Positions 32,404 to 44,058 are shown, numbered from the stretch's first letter. The stretch: 64,000 bases of DNA from Bordetella genomosp. 8 (GCF_002119685.1 NZ_CP021108.1:1922001-1986000); one strand, 5' to 3'. Made by a program: numbers and translations. Notes: generated by a model not told the origin, from the letters alone.

Positions 32404-34767
32404 ATGCGCATGAAACAGCTCCGTTTGAAGCTCCGTTTGAAGCTCTGTTCCCAGCTCCGTTCGACGCTTCCCTTGCTGATCGCGCTGGCGTGGGCCCCGG
32501 CATTCGGCCAGACAGGCACGCACCCCGCCAGCAATCCGCCTTCGATGATGCGCGAACAGGCCGCGCGCGAAGCCTTCATCGACAAGCTGATGAGCCGCAT
32601 GACGGTGGATGAGAAGATCGGCCAGCTGCGCCTGGTCAGCCTGCCGGCGGGGTCCAATCCGGACAAGCCGAAGTTCATGGCCGATATCACCGCGGGCAGG
32701 GCGGGGGCGGTCTTCAACACCGTCACGCCGGACAACATCCGTGTGCTGCAGGACGCGGCCATGCAGAGCCGGCTGAAGATTCCGCTGTTCTTCGCCTACG
32801 ACGTGATCCACGGCCAGCGCACGATATTCCCGATCGGCCTGGGCCTGGCATCCACCTGGAATCTGGCCGCCATCCGCCAGACCGGCCGGATCTCCGCCAT
32901 CGAGGCCAGCGCCGATGGCCTGGACGTGACGTGGTCGCCCATGGTCGACATTTCGCGCGATCCGCGCTGGGGCCGTAACTCCGAAGGCTTCGGCGAGGAC
33001 ACTTACCTGACGTCGCGAATAGGCGCGGAGCTGGTCAAGGCCTACCAGGGAGACGACCCCGCCGCGAAGGACAGCATCCTGGCGATGGTCAAGCATTTTG
33101 CCGCCTACGGCGCGGTGGAAGGCGGCCGCGACTACAACACCGTCGACATGAGCCCGCAACGCCTGTTCCAGGACTATCTGCCGCCCTACAAGGCGGCGCT
33201 GGACGCGGGCGCGGCGGGCGTGATGGTGGCGCTGAATTCGCTGAACGGCGTGCCGGCGACGGGCGACAAATGGCTGCTGCAGGACGTGCTGCGCAAGCAA
33301 TGGGGCTTCAAGGGCATCACCATCAGCGACCACGGCGCGATCATGGAAATGATCAAGCACGGCGTGGCGGCCGATGGCCGCGACGCCGCCCGCTTGGCGA
33401 TCACCGCGGGCGCCGACATGAGCATGAGCGACACCATGTACGGCGACAACCTCAAGCCCCTGCTGGAGAGCGGCCGCGTCAGCATGGCCGACCTGGACCG
33501 TGCGACGCGCGACGTGCTGCGCGTCAAATACGACCTGGGGCTGTTCCAGGATCCGTATCGCCGCATCGGCCGGCCGGAAAACGATCCGCCCGACGTCAAC
33601 GCCGAAAGCCGGCTGCACCGCGACGCCGCGCGCCAGGTGGCGCGCGAAAGCCTGGTGCTGCTCAAGAACCAGGGCGGCGTGCTGCCGCTGCGCAAGCAGG
33701 GCACCATCGCCGTGGTCGGCCCGCTGGCGAAAAGCCAGCGCGACATGATGGGCAACTGGTCGGCCGCCGGCCGGCCGGAGCAGACGGTGTCGGCCTACCA
33801 GGGCATCGCCAATGCCGTCGGCGGCCAGGCGAAGCTGCTGTATGCCAAGGGCGCGAACGTGATCGACGACCCGGAGATCGTCAAGTACCTGAACCTGTAC
33901 GAGCAGGACGTGGATGTGGACCCGCGCACGCCGGCACAGCTGATCGACGAGGCCGTGGCCGCCGCACGGCAGGCCGACGTGGTGGTCGCGGTGGTCGGCG
34001 AGTCGCAAGGCATGGCGCATGAGGCTTCCAGCCGCAGCGATATCGTCATCCCCGACAGCCAGGTGCGCCTGCTGCACGCCCTGAAGGCGACGGGCAAACC
34101 GCTGGTGATCGTCCTGATGAACGGACGTCCGCTGGCGCTGACGTGGGAAAACGACAACGCCGATGCGATGCTGGAAACCTGGTTCGCCGGCACCGAGGGG
34201 GGCAACGCCGTTGCCGACGTGCTGTTTGGCGACTACAACCCGTCAGGCAAGCTGCCGATGACGTTTCCGCGCTCCGTGGGCCAGATCCCGATCTACTACA
34301 GCCATCTGAATACCGGCCGTCCCTTCGATCCCGCGCACCCCGACAAATACACGTCGCGCTATTTCGACGCGCCGAACGGACCGCTGTTTCCCTTCGGTTA
34401 TGGCCTGAGCTACACCAGCTTCGATCTGTCGCCGGTGACGCTGTCGAGCGCGGACATGCCACGGGGCGGCACGGTGCAGGCCAGCGTGACGGTGACCAAC
34501 ACCGGGCAGCGCGACGGCGCGACGGTGGTGCAGCTGTATGTCCAGGATACCGTGGCGTCCATCAGCCGGCCGGTGAAGGAGCTCAAGCATTTCGAGAAGG
34601 TCATGCTGAAGGCCGGCGAATCGCGCAAGGTGTCGTTCACCATCGACGAGGACGACCTCAGCTTCTACAACGCGCAACTGCACTACGGGGCCGAGCCCGG
34701 GGCGTTCAACGTCTACGTGGGGCTGGACTCGCAGGACGTCAGGCAGGCCGGCTTCACCCTGCGGTGA
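32404..34767 (+). CDS. bglX: Periplasmic beta-glucosidase (GH3)
   Basis: Exported GH3 beta-glucosidase of 787 residues. A signal peptide (core LPLLIALAWAPAFG) precedes the GH3 N-terminal barrel, which has DEKIGQLRLV, FAYDVIHGQRTIFP and VKHFAAYGAVEGGRDYN. The nucleophile Asp309 is in TISDHGAI. The C-terminal sandwich and fibronectin-III-like domains follow (LPMTFPRSVGQIP, PFGYGLSYTSF). It is close to E. coli BglX in plan and length. The n-region of the signal peptide is encoded by four in-frame 12-bp repeats. It stands alone, so a scavenging role on plant or microbial beta-glucosides is likely. Confidence 0.94.
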   Translation: MRMKQLRLKLRLKLCSQLRSTLPLLIALAWAPAFGQTGTHPASNPPSMMREQAAREAFIDKLMSRMTVDEKIGQLRLVSLPAGSNPDKPKFMADITAGRAGAVFNTVTPDNIRVLQDAAMQSRLKIPLFFAYDVIHGQRTIFPIGLGLASTWNLAAIRQTGRISAIEASADGLDVTWSPMVDISRDPRWGRNSEGFGEDTYLTSRIGAELVKAYQGDDPAAKDSILAMVKHFAAYGAVEGGRDYNTVDMSPQRLFQDYLPPYKAALDAGAAGVMVALNSLNGVPATGDKWLLQDVLRKQWGFKGITISDHGAIMEMIKHGVAADGRDAARLAITAGADMSMSDTMYGDNLKPLLESGRVSMADLDRATRDVLRVKYDLGLFQDPYRRIGRPENDPPDVNAESRLHRDAARQVARESLVLLKNQGGVLPLRKQGTIAVVGPLAKSQRDMMGNWSAAGRPEQTVSAYQGIANAVGGQAKLLYAKGANVIDDPEIVKYLNLYEQDVDVDPRTPAQLIDEAVAAARQADVVVAVVGESQGMAHEASSRSDIVIPDSQVRLLHALKATGKPLVIVLMNGRPLALTWENDNADAMLETWFAGTEGGNAVADVLFGDYNPSGKLPMTFPRSVGQIPIYYSHLNTGRPFDPAHPDKYTSRYFDAPNGPLFPFGYGLSYTSFDLSPVTLSSADMPRGGTVQASVTVTNTGQRDGATVVQLYVQDTVASISRPVKELKHFEKVMLKAGESRKVSFTIDEDDLSFYNAQLHYGAEPGAFNVYVGLDSQDVRQAGFTLR
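32417..32464 (+). repeat. Four in-frame 12-bp repeats in the bglX signal-peptide region
   Basis: Units are agctccgtttga (twice), agctctgttccc and agctccgttcga. Each adds four codons (a Leu-Arg/Lys alternation, LRLKLRLK). Copy-number change would alter n-region length without a frameshift. Confidence 0.8.
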
Positions 34768-34803
34768 ACCGCCGGCCGCCCGCCGCGTCAGTGGATCGGC
34801 GGA

Positions 34804-35349
34804 TCAGCGGATCAGGTTCAGGAACTCCGCCCGCGTGGCGGCGTTCTGGTGGAATTCGCCCAGCATGACCGAGGTCACCATGGACGAATTCTGCTTTTCC
34901 ACGCCGCGCATCATCATGCACATGTGTTGCGCTTCGATCACCACCGCGACGCCGGCCGCGCCGGTCACCTGCAGGACGGCTTCGGCGATCTGGCGGCTGA
35001 GGTTCTCCTGGATCTGCAGCCGTCGCGCGTACATGTCGACGATGCGCGCGACCTTGGACAGGCCCAGCACCTTGCCGTTGGGCAGGTAGCCCACATGGGC
35101 CTTGCCGATGAACGGCAGCATGTGATGCTCGCACAGGGAATACAGCTCGATATTCTTGACCAGCACGATTTCCTTCGTGTCGGAGGAGAACAGCGCGCCG
35201 TTGACGATCTCATCCAGATCCTGGCCGTAGCCCCGGCACAGGTACTGCATGGCCTTGGCCGCGCGCAGCGGCGTGTCGCGCAGGCCCTCCCGGGAGGGGT
35301 CTTCGCCGAGCTGTTGCAGGATGGCGGTGTAGTGTTCTTCGAGCGACAT
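34804..35349 (-). CDS. folE: GTP cyclohydrolase I
   Basis: Converts GTP to 7,8-dihydroneopterin triphosphate, the first step of folate synthesis and also the entry to 7-deazaguanine (queuosine) synthesis. Its 181 residues are normal. The zinc-binding and catalytic block is [18 protein letters not shown], followed by [11 protein letters not shown] and the second Cys region [11 protein letters not shown]. It ends 36 bases from the convergent bglX stop. The 141-base upstream gap shows nothing distinctive. With queF and queH in the same window, it also supplies the queuosine route. Confidence 0.97.
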   Translation of the reverse strand: MSLEEHYTAILQQLGEDPSREGLRDTPLRAAKAMQYLCRGYGQDLDEIVNGALFSSDTKEIVLVKNIELYSLCEHHMLPFIGKAHVGYLPNGKVLGLSKVARIVDMYARRLQIQENLSRQIAEAVLQVTGAAGVAVVIEAQHMCMMMRGVEKQNSSMVTSVMLGEFHQNAATRAEFLNLIR

Positions 35350-35490
35350 GGTGTGCAGGGGTAGGCGTGTTTTCGGGGTGTCGGCGGAGTTCCAGCCGCT
35401 ACGATACCAGCCGCGCCGGGGGCGGGGTATCGCGCGAGGGATACCGGCGCGTGGTGCTTCCGCTTTTGCGTGTGTTTCGTTGCCGGGTGG

Positions 35491-36609
35491 CTACCGGCCA
35501 CGCTCGGCCGCCGGCCCGGCCTTCGGGGCGGGCGATGGCGTGATCCTGCTGCACGTGGCGGCCTCGGGCCCGGCCTTGGCATCGGGGCCCAGCAGGGCGC
35601 TCGCGCCGCATTGCGAGCCGAACATGCCGCGCTGGTTGTGGCCGACGCCGGCCACTTCATAGGCCTGGTGGACGTTCTGCTTCAGGGCCGGCAGCCACGC
35701 TTCGTAGCCGACGTAGGCACGGCCGCGCGCCAGGCGGGTCGCGCCCTGCGCCTCGGCGCCGCAGCGCTTGTCCAGCCAGCGGTGTTCCGGGTTGTTGTCG
35801 GCGCCGCCCAGGAGGTAGGTGACGTCGCGCTGCGCGTAGCGGCCAGGCAGCCGTTTCGGATCCGCCACGCGCAGGCCCTGCGGCAGGTGGTCCAGGCCGT
35901 AGCGGAAGTCGTTGAAGTCGGGGCACAGGCCGCGGTTGTAGGGGCCGAAGCCGCCATCGCCACGCGGGCGATCGGTCGTGAAATACAGGTAGGAAGACGG
36001 GTTGGCGACCACATAGCGCAGCGTCACCCCCCGCTTGCGGACGGTCTCGTCGATATTGTTCAGCACCGCATAGCGCTGCAGCATCTGGGCGCCGGCCGAA
36101 TGGCCTGCCAGCACCACGCCGCGCAGCGCCGGCAGGTCATGGCGGTCGGCCAGCCATTCCAGCAGGTCGTCCAGCACCGCGAAGGACCCGATCGGTGCCG
36201 GGCGGCCGCTGGCTTTCACGCTGTCGCCGCCCGCGATCCAGCGGTCCCGATGCCAGGCCGGCATGTGCTCGAAGCCGCGGTCGATGGGCGCGGCGAATTT
36301 CGGCGCGATCACCAGGGTGTCTTCCATCGCGCCGGGGTTCACATCGAGCAGTCCGGCGGCGGTCTGGTAGTAGTGATCGGCGTCCCGCTTGACGCCGTGC
36401 AGGATGACGAGGACGCGCGTCACGTGGGCCAGGTTGGCGGCGGTCAGCGGCCGGCTGGCGTAGACGGGAAAGGGGTAGCGGTGGCCCTGCGCGCCCAGTT
36501 GCACCGTCTGCCAGGCAGGCGCGGGCGCGCGCGGTGGGCCGCTGTCGTCCTGGGCACGGGCGGAAGCCGCGACGCACAGTGCGAGCAGTAGGCAGATGAC
36601 CAGGCGCAT
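35491..36609 (-). CDS. Secreted alpha/beta hydrolase
   Basis: A 372-residue exported protein with a signal peptide (RLVICLLLALCVAASARA). The alpha/beta-hydrolase nucleophile elbow GHSAG is present (Ser171 in VVLAGHSAGAQML). The oxyanion-side motif ILHGVKRDADHY is at about residue 65, and a late His is in AGVGHNQRGMF. An Asp-rich segment before it (CPDFNDFRYGLDHL) may hold the acid. The fold resembles secreted esterases acting on polymers or small esters; the substrate is unknown. The ATG at 36609 directly precedes the signal sequence; longer frames upstream lack support. It sits alone, 97 bases from the LysR gene. Confidence 0.8.
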   Translation of the reverse strand: MRLVICLLLALCVAASARAQDDSGPPRAPAPAWQTVQLGAQGHRYPFPVYASRPLTAANLAHVTRVLVILHGVKRDADHYYQTAAGLLDVNPGAMEDTLVIAPKFAAPIDRGFEHMPAWHRDRWIAGGDSVKASGRPAPIGSFAVLDDLLEWLADRHDLPALRGVVLAGHSAGAQMLQRYAVLNNIDETVRKRGVTLRYVVANPSSYLYFTTDRPRGDGGFGPYNRGLCPDFNDFRYGLDHLPQGLRVADPKRLPGRYAQRDVTYLLGGADNNPEHRWLDKRCGAEAQGATRLARGRAYVGYEAWLPALKQNVHQAYEVAGVGHNQRGMFGSQCGASALLGPDAKAGPEAATCSRITPSPAPKAGPAAERGR

Positions 36610-36706
36610 GACAGGATACCGGCGTAAGAGTAGGGTGTGGGCGGCGTGGCCGCGGCGGTGCGGGGCATTGTAGGCGCGCGTGCGTGGCAAAACGCTGAAC
36701 GCAATA

Positions 36707-37624
36707 TCAGCCGGACACCGGTTCGCCCCAATATGCCGGATCGGCGTAGGCCTGGCGCAACATGGCGACGAAGGCGCGTACGCGGGCGGGCATGTGCTTG
36801 CGTTCCGGGAACATCGCATAAATGCCGTTGGGCGGCGCGCAATACTCGTCCAGCACGGTCTTCAGCCGGCCGCTGGCCAGGTCCTGCTGCACTTCCCACA
36901 TCGATCGCCAGGCCAGGCCGTAGCCGGCCAGCGTCCATTGGTGCAGCACGCTGCCGTCGCTGCACTCCAGCCGGCCGCCGACGCGGAACGGCGTCAGTTG
37001 GTCATTGACGCGGAACAGCCAGCCGCGCGACTGGTTGCCCTGATTGCCGAAGGACAGGCAGTGGTGGGTGGCCAGGTCCGCCGGGGTGCGGGGAATGCCC
37101 TGCCGTTCCAGGTAGGCAGGCGCGGCGACGACGACGCGTCGGTTGTCGGCCAGGCGGATGGCGACCATGTCGGAGTCGTCCAGGTCGCCGATGCGCACGG
37201 CGCAGTCGTAGCGTTCCTCGATCAGGTCGACCAGGCGGTCGCTCAGGTCCAGGACCACGCTGACGTCCGGGTACTGGTCGGCGAAGCCGGGCAGCAGCGG
37301 GGCGACGTGGCGGCGGCCGAAGCCGGCGGGCGCGGTCAGGCGCAGCAGGCCGGTGGGGCGGGCGCTGCCCTGCGCCACCAGGCTTTCGGATTCGTTCAGG
37401 TCGCGCAGGATGCGCTGGGCGTCTTCCAGCAGGGTGCCCCCTTCCGCGGTGAGGGACAGGCGGCGGGTGGAGCGCACCAGCAGCTTGACGCCCAGGCGCG
37501 CTTCCAGGGCGTCGATGCGGCGCCCGATCATGGCCGGGGCGACGCCTTCCGCCCGGGCGGCGGCCGACAGGCTGCCCAGGGCGGCCACGTCGACGAAGGT
37601 CTGCAGTTGCTTGAATCGGTCCAC
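36707..37624 (-). CDS. LysR-family transcriptional regulator, divergent from aceB
   Basis: LTTR of 305 residues. The N-terminal helix-turn-helix is clear (LQTFVDVAALGSLSAAARAEG, IGRRIDALEARLGVKLL) and the co-inducer-binding domain follows. The start codon is GTG, with only an aagatg-like site. It is divergent from malate synthase, and a perfect T-N11-A palindrome (37627-37655) fills the DNA just before its start. It therefore very likely regulates itself and aceB. A small-acid effector such as glyoxylate or glycolate would make sense but is not shown by the sequence. It is of the AaeR/PecT-like general type. Confidence 0.9.
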   Translation of the reverse strand: MDRFKQLQTFVDVAALGSLSAAARAEGVAPAMIGRRIDALEARLGVKLLVRSTRRLSLTAEGGTLLEDAQRILRDLNESESLVAQGSARPTGLLRLTAPAGFGRRHVAPLLPGFADQYPDVSVVLDLSDRLVDLIEERYDCAVRIGDLDDSDMVAIRLADNRRVVVAAPAYLERQGIPRTPADLATHHCLSFGNQGNQSRGWLFRVNDQLTPFRVGGRLECSDGSVLHQWTLAGYGLAWRSMWEVQQDLASGRLKTVLDEYCAPPNGIYAMFPERKHMPARVRAFVAMLRQAYADPAYWGEPVSG

Positions 37625-37626
37625 GG

Positions 37627-37655
37627 TTCATCTTTGACAAAAACTAAAAGATGAA
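37627..37655. promoter_or_regulatory. LysR-type operator (TTCATCTTT-N11-AAAGATGAA)
   Basis: A perfect 9-bp inverted repeat with an 11-base spacer fits the LTTR consensus T-N11-A exactly. It begins 2 bases from the LysR start codon and covers the aceB -35 hexamer. It should let LysR block its own leader and also control aceB. Confidence 0.8.
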
Positions 37656-37663
37656 TCTACTTT
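37634..37663 (+). promoter_or_regulatory. Probable aceB promoter
   Basis: A perfect -35 TTGACA (37634-37639) lies inside the LysR palindrome. The best -10 is TACTTT (37658-37663) after an 18-base spacer, in an AT-rich stretch. The weak -10 suits an activated or repressible promoter. Confidence 0.5.
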
Positions 37664-37731
37664 TATATGCTTTTTAATTCAATATCCGCTTCGTACACTG
37701 GCGGACACAGCGTTCCCCCTCGGAGACACCC

Positions 37732-39315
37732 ATGTCCTTGAAACTGCCCGCCGGCGTCGCCATCGACGCCCCCATCGAACCCGGCTTCGAAACCGTGCTG
37801 ACCCACGACGCGCTGGCGCTGGTGGCCGACCTGCATCGCGCTTTCGAGAGCCGGCGGCAGGAGCTGCTGGCCGCCCGCGTGGCGCGCACCAAGCGCCTGG
37901 ACGCCGGCGAAAAGCCGGATTTCCTGGCCGAAACCCGTTCGGTGCGCGACGGCGACTGGACCATCGCCCCCATTCCGGAAGACCTGAAGTGCCGCCGGGT
38001 GGAAATCACCGGCCCGGTCGAGCGGAAGATGGTCATCAATGCCCTGAATTCCGGCGCCGACAGCTATATGACGGACTTCGAGGACTCCAACACGCCCAAC
38101 TGGCACAACCAGGTCTCCGGCCAGATCAACCTGATGGACGCGGTGCGCCGCACGATCCGCCTGGAGCAGGGCGGCAAGACCTACCAGCTGAATGACAAGA
38201 CGGCGGTATTGCTGGTGCGTCCGCGCGGCTGGCACCTGGACGAAAAGCACGTCACGGTGGACGGCAAGCGCGTATCCGGTGGCATTTTCGATTTCGCGCT
38301 CTATCTTTTCCATAACGCCCGCGAGCTGCTGGCGCGTGGTAGCGGCCCGTACTTCTACCTGCCCAAGATGGAAAGCCATCTGGAAGCCCGGCTGTGGAAC
38401 GATATTTTCGTCCGGGCCCAGGACGCGTTGGGCATTCCGCAGGGCACGATCAAGGCGACGGTGCTGGTGGAGACCGTCCTGGCCGCCTTCGAGATGGACG
38501 AAATCCTGTACGAACTGCGCGATCACAGCGCCGGGCTCAACGCCGGCCGCTGGGACTACATCTTCAGCTGCATCAAGAAGTTCAAGGTCGAACGCGATTT
38601 CTGCCTGGCCGATCGCGCCAAGGTCACCATGACCGCGCCTTTCATGCGCGCCTATGCCTTGCTGTTGCTCAAGACCTGCCATCGCCGCAACGCGCCCGCG
38701 ATCGGCGGCATGAGCGCCTTGATCCCGATCAAGAACGATCCGATCAAGAACGAGCAGGCCATGGCGGGTATCCGTTCCGACAAGACGCGCGACGCCACGG
38801 ACGGCTATGACGGCGGCTGGGTGGCCCATCCGGGCCTGGTGCCGGTGGCGATGGAGGAGTTCGTCAAGGTGCTGGGCGACGCGCCGAACCAGATCGGCAA
38901 GCAGCGTCCGGACGTCGCCGTGACGGCGGCCGACCTGCTGGACTTCCAGCCGGAAGCACCGATCACCGAGGCCGGCCTGCGCATGAACATCAATGTGGGG
39001 ATCCACTACCTGGGGTCGTGGCTGGACGGCAATGGCTGCGTACCCATCCACAACCTGATGGAAGACGCCGCGACCGCGGAGATCTCCCGCTCCCAGGTCT
39101 GGCAGTGGATCCGCTCGCCCAAGGGCGTGCTGGAGGACGGCACCAAGGTCACCGCCGACCTGGTGCGCAAGCTGATTCCCGAGGAACTGGCCAAGGTCCA
39201 CGACGTGGCGGGGCCCAGCAAGGCCTACGACCGCGCGGCGCAGATCTTCGAGCAGATGAGCACCCAGGACGACTTCGCGGAATTCCTGACGCTACCGCTG
39301 TACGAGGAAGTCTGA
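37732..39315 (+). CDS. aceB: Malate synthase A
   Basis: Condenses glyoxylate and acetyl-CoA to malate in the glyoxylate shunt and in glycolate or allantoin breakdown. The 527-residue length is that of the A isoform. Visible blocks are EITGPVERKMVINALNSGA, MTDFEDSNTPNW, LLVRPRGWHLDEKHV, GPYFYLPKMESHLEARLW, VLVETVLAAFEMDEILYEL and INVGIHYLGSWLDGNG. The catalytic Arg and Mg-binding Glu/Asp lie in RPRGWH and the following acidic segments. It is controlled from the divergent LysR promoter region. Isocitrate lyase (aceA) is not in the window. Confidence 0.97.
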   Translation: MSLKLPAGVAIDAPIEPGFETVLTHDALALVADLHRAFESRRQELLAARVARTKRLDAGEKPDFLAETRSVRDGDWTIAPIPEDLKCRRVEITGPVERKMVINALNSGADSYMTDFEDSNTPNWHNQVSGQINLMDAVRRTIRLEQGGKTYQLNDKTAVLLVRPRGWHLDEKHVTVDGKRVSGGIFDFALYLFHNARELLARGSGPYFYLPKMESHLEARLWNDIFVRAQDALGIPQGTIKATVLVETVLAAFEMDEILYELRDHSAGLNAGRWDYIFSCIKKFKVERDFCLADRAKVTMTAPFMRAYALLLLKTCHRRNAPAIGGMSALIPIKNDPIKNEQAMAGIRSDKTRDATDGYDGGWVAHPGLVPVAMEEFVKVLGDAPNQIGKQRPDVAVTAADLLDFQPEAPITEAGLRMNINVGIHYLGSWLDGNGCVPIHNLMEDAATAEISRSQVWQWIRSPKGVLEDGTKVTADLVRKLIPEELAKVHDVAGPSKAYDRAAQIFEQMSTQDDFAEFLTLPLYEEV

Positions 39316-39326
39316 GCCCGGCCGGG

Positions 39327-39740
39327 TCACCGTGGGCCTCGTCCCAGCCGATGCCGTACCCAGTCGGTGGCGTCGGTACGCACCGCGTCGCCGATATGCG
39401 CCGGGTCGATGGGGTAGTAGTAGCAGTCCAGTGCCCGGCCGTCCACCGTCAGGCGGATCGGCCGGCGCACGAAGCATGAGCCGCCGGCCGGGTCGTATTC
39501 CTCGATGGCGTCCATGACCGGCAGCAGGGCCGGATCGATCCGGTAGACGTCCCCCGTCACCGGCACCCCATCGGCATCGGGCAGCAGCCCGGGCCAATCG
39601 CCGAAGTCATACAGCCGGCCCGTTACGCTGGCCACGCCCGCGTATTCCGGCGCCGGCAGCCCGGCGCGCGCCGCCGCCCGGGCCAGGTCGTTGATTTCCC
39701 CTCGCCGCAGCGTGCCATATACAAAAACGTAGGTGTCCAT
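39327..39740 (-). CDS. Gamma-glutamylcyclotransferase family protein
   Basis: A 137-residue protein with the gamma-glutamylcyclotransferase (AIG2/YtfP-like) fold. The glycine-rich ligand loop is VFVYGTLRRGEIND at the N-terminus, and the probable catalytic Glu is in DAIEEYDP. This family releases 5-oxoproline from gamma-glutamyl amines or peptides; the real substrate here is unknown. The ATG at 39740 gives the expected N-terminus; a longer open frame upstream would cross the clpB promoter. It is convergent with aceB, with 11 bases between the two stops. Confidence 0.88.
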   Translation of the reverse strand: MDTYVFVYGTLRRGEINDLARAAARAGLPAPEYAGVASVTGRLYDFGDWPGLLPDADGVPVTGDVYRIDPALLPVMDAIEEYDPAGGSCFVRRPIRLTVDGRALDCYYYPIDPAHIGDAVRTDATDWVRHRLGRGPR

Positions 39741-39773
39741 CGCGTGTCCGTATGGCGTATCGTCATCGCAGGC

Positions 39774-39802
39774 ATTGAAATCCCGCCGGGGAGCCCGCAT
39801 TT
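39774..39802 (+). promoter_or_regulatory. Sigma-32 (RpoH) heat-shock promoter of clpB
   Basis: ATTGAAA (six of seven positions of CTTGAAA, 39774-39780), a 14-base spacer, then CCGCATTT (seven of eight positions of CCCCATNT, 39795-39802). It ends 70 bases before the clpB start and starts 34 bases beyond the start codon of the divergent gene. Confidence 0.75.
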
Positions 39803-39871
39803 GTAGGACATCGAGCCGGCCGCGCGCCGCGTGCGCGGCAAGGCTCCAACCTTCTACCAATCGACGACATT

Positions 39872-42463
<2,592 letters not shown>

Positions 42464-42481
42464 CGCCGCAGCAGGCCATGG

Positions 42482-42512
42482 AAAAGGCGCCGCTTACGCG
42501 GCGCCTTTTTTT
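42482..42512. terminator. Bidirectional intrinsic terminator after clpB
   Basis: Stem aaaaggcgccgc / gcggcgcctttt with a TTAC loop, then a run of seven T. The left A-tract makes it work for the converging ThDP-enzyme gene as well; it overlaps that gene's stop codon. Confidence 0.92.
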
Positions 42513-44049
42513 ATATCACCAGCTCGATCAGGAACGGCCCTTTGCGCCGGTTCGCCGTGGCGAAAAGATCGGCGAATTTTTCTATCGTATCTGCCTGCGC
42601 GGCCTCCACGCCCATGCCATTGGCGATCTTCACCCATTCCAGGTTGGGACGGGTCAGGTCCAGCATGTCCAGGGCGGTCTTGCCGGCGGCCGCGCCCACG
42701 CCCTGCAGCTCGCCCAGCAGGATCGCGTACTTGCGATTGGCCAGGATGACGGTGGTGACGTCCAGCTGCTCGCGCGCCTGCGTCCACAGCGCCTGCACGG
42801 TGTACATGGCCGATCCATCCGCCTGCAGCGAAACGATGCGCCGGCCCGGCGCGCCGATGGCCGCGCCCGTCGCCAGCGGCAGGCCGTTGCCGATGGCGCC
42901 GCCCGTGATCTGCAGCCAATCGTGCGGCGCGGCGTTCGCCGTGCCAGGATAGAACGCGCGCCCGAAGCTGACGCCTTCGTCGACGACCACGGCGTGTTCC
43001 GGCAGGAGGGCGGCGACGGTCTGCGCCACGGCTTCCGACGTGACGGCGCCGCGCGCAGGCTCGACGGCCACGCGCTCGATGAAGGGGGCGTCGGCACGCG
43101 CATCCAGCGCATCGGCCAGCCGGGTGAGGGCATCCAGGGCGTCCTGGTCTTCGCGCGCCAGCACGTGTATGTCGCAGTCGTCCGGATACATGCGCGCGGG
43201 CTTGTCCGGGTAGGCGAAGAAGGCCACCGGGGCCTTGGCGCCCACCAGGATCACATGCTTGACGCCTTTGAGGGCGGCTACGGCGGGCTCCACGGCGTAG
43301 GGCAGGCGCGTGACCGGAAAACGCCCCGCGCCGCGCTCGATGCGGCGGTTGGACGTCGGCGCCATGACGCGTGCGCCGGTTTTCTGTGCGATGCGTCCCG
43401 CCGCGGCAAGCGGGTCCGCGCGCAGCGCCGCGTTACCTACGAACAGTACGGCCGGCTCGCCCGCGCGCAACACGCGCGCGATGGCGGCTATCGCGCCTTC
43501 GTCGGCGCGGGTGGCGGGCGGCGGCGCCAGCGGTTCGGCGACGACGCCGCCTGCATTCCAGCAGGTATCCGAAGGCGCGATCAGCGTCGCGATCTGGCCC
43601 GGCGCGGTGCGCGCGGCCTGCACGGCTGCCGCCGCGTCGCGGCCTATCGTGGCGGCCTCCGTGGCGGTACGCGTCCAGGCGGACACCGGGCGCGCCCAGC
43701 CTTCGGTGTCGGCCGTCAACGGCGCGTCCAGTGGGCGGTGATGCGTGGCCTGGTCGCCGACGATGTTGACGATGGATGAATTGGCGCGCCGCGCGTTGTG
43801 CAGGTTGGACAGGCCGTTGGCCAGGCCCGGCCCGCAATGCAGCAGGGTGGCGGCCGGCTTGCCGGCCATGCGGGCATAGCCGTCGGCGGCGCCGGTGACC
43901 ACGCCTTCGGCCAGGGCCAGCACGCAACGCATGCCGGGAATGCGGTCCAGCGCCGAGACGAAGTGCATTTCACTGGTGCCGGGATTGGCAAAACAGGTGT
44001 CGATTCCACTCTTGAGTAGCGTGTGGACCAGGCTTTCAGCGCCGTTCAT
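42511..44049 (-). CDS. Thiamine-diphosphate-dependent enzyme (acetolactate synthase/benzoylformate decarboxylase-like)
   Basis: ThDP enzyme of 512 residues with the three-domain decarboxylase plan. The catalytic Glu48 that activates ThDP is in LALAEGVVTGAADGYARM. The ThDP/Mg motif is QADGSAMYT with the paired Asn about 26 residues on in ANRKYAILL; the usual first Gly of GDG is Ala here. Proteins like this are often named acetolactate synthase large subunit, but no small subunit is nearby. The active site (ANPGTSEMHF, HCGPGLANGL, HNARRANSS) is closer to benzoylformate decarboxylase relatives. The substrate, probably a 2-keto acid, is not decided by sequence. It starts 10 bases after queH ends. 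Confidence 0.85.
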   Translation of the reverse strand: MNGAESLVHTLLKSGIDTCFANPGTSEMHFVSALDRIPGMRCVLALAEGVVTGAADGYARMAGKPAATLLHCGPGLANGLSNLHNARRANSSIVNIVGDQATHHRPLDAPLTADTEGWARPVSAWTRTATEAATIGRDAAAAVQAARTAPGQIATLIAPSDTCWNAGGVVAEPLAPPPATRADEGAIAAIARVLRAGEPAVLFVGNAALRADPLAAAGRIAQKTGARVMAPTSNRRIERGAGRFPVTRLPYAVEPAVAALKGVKHVILVGAKAPVAFFAYPDKPARMYPDDCDIHVLAREDQDALDALTRLADALDARADAPFIERVAVEPARGAVTSEAVAQTVAALLPEHAVVVDEGVSFGRAFYPGTANAAPHDWLQITGGAIGNGLPLATGAAIGAPGRRIVSLQADGSAMYTVQALWTQAREQLDVTTVILANRKYAILLGELQGVGAAAGKTALDMLDLTRPNLEWVKIANGMGVEAAQADTIEKFADLFATANRRKGPFLIELVI

Positions 44050-44058
44050 ACTGTCCTT

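Noticed and set aside
39327..39860. Longer start for the gamma-glutamylcyclotransferase at 39860.
   Set aside because: The extra 40 residues match nothing in the family and would cover the clpB sigma-32 promoter.
42511..44049. Firm naming as acetolactate synthase (ilvB).
   Set aside because: No small subunit or ilv genes nearby, the GDG motif is altered, and the active-site motifs are equally close to benzoylformate decarboxylase relatives.
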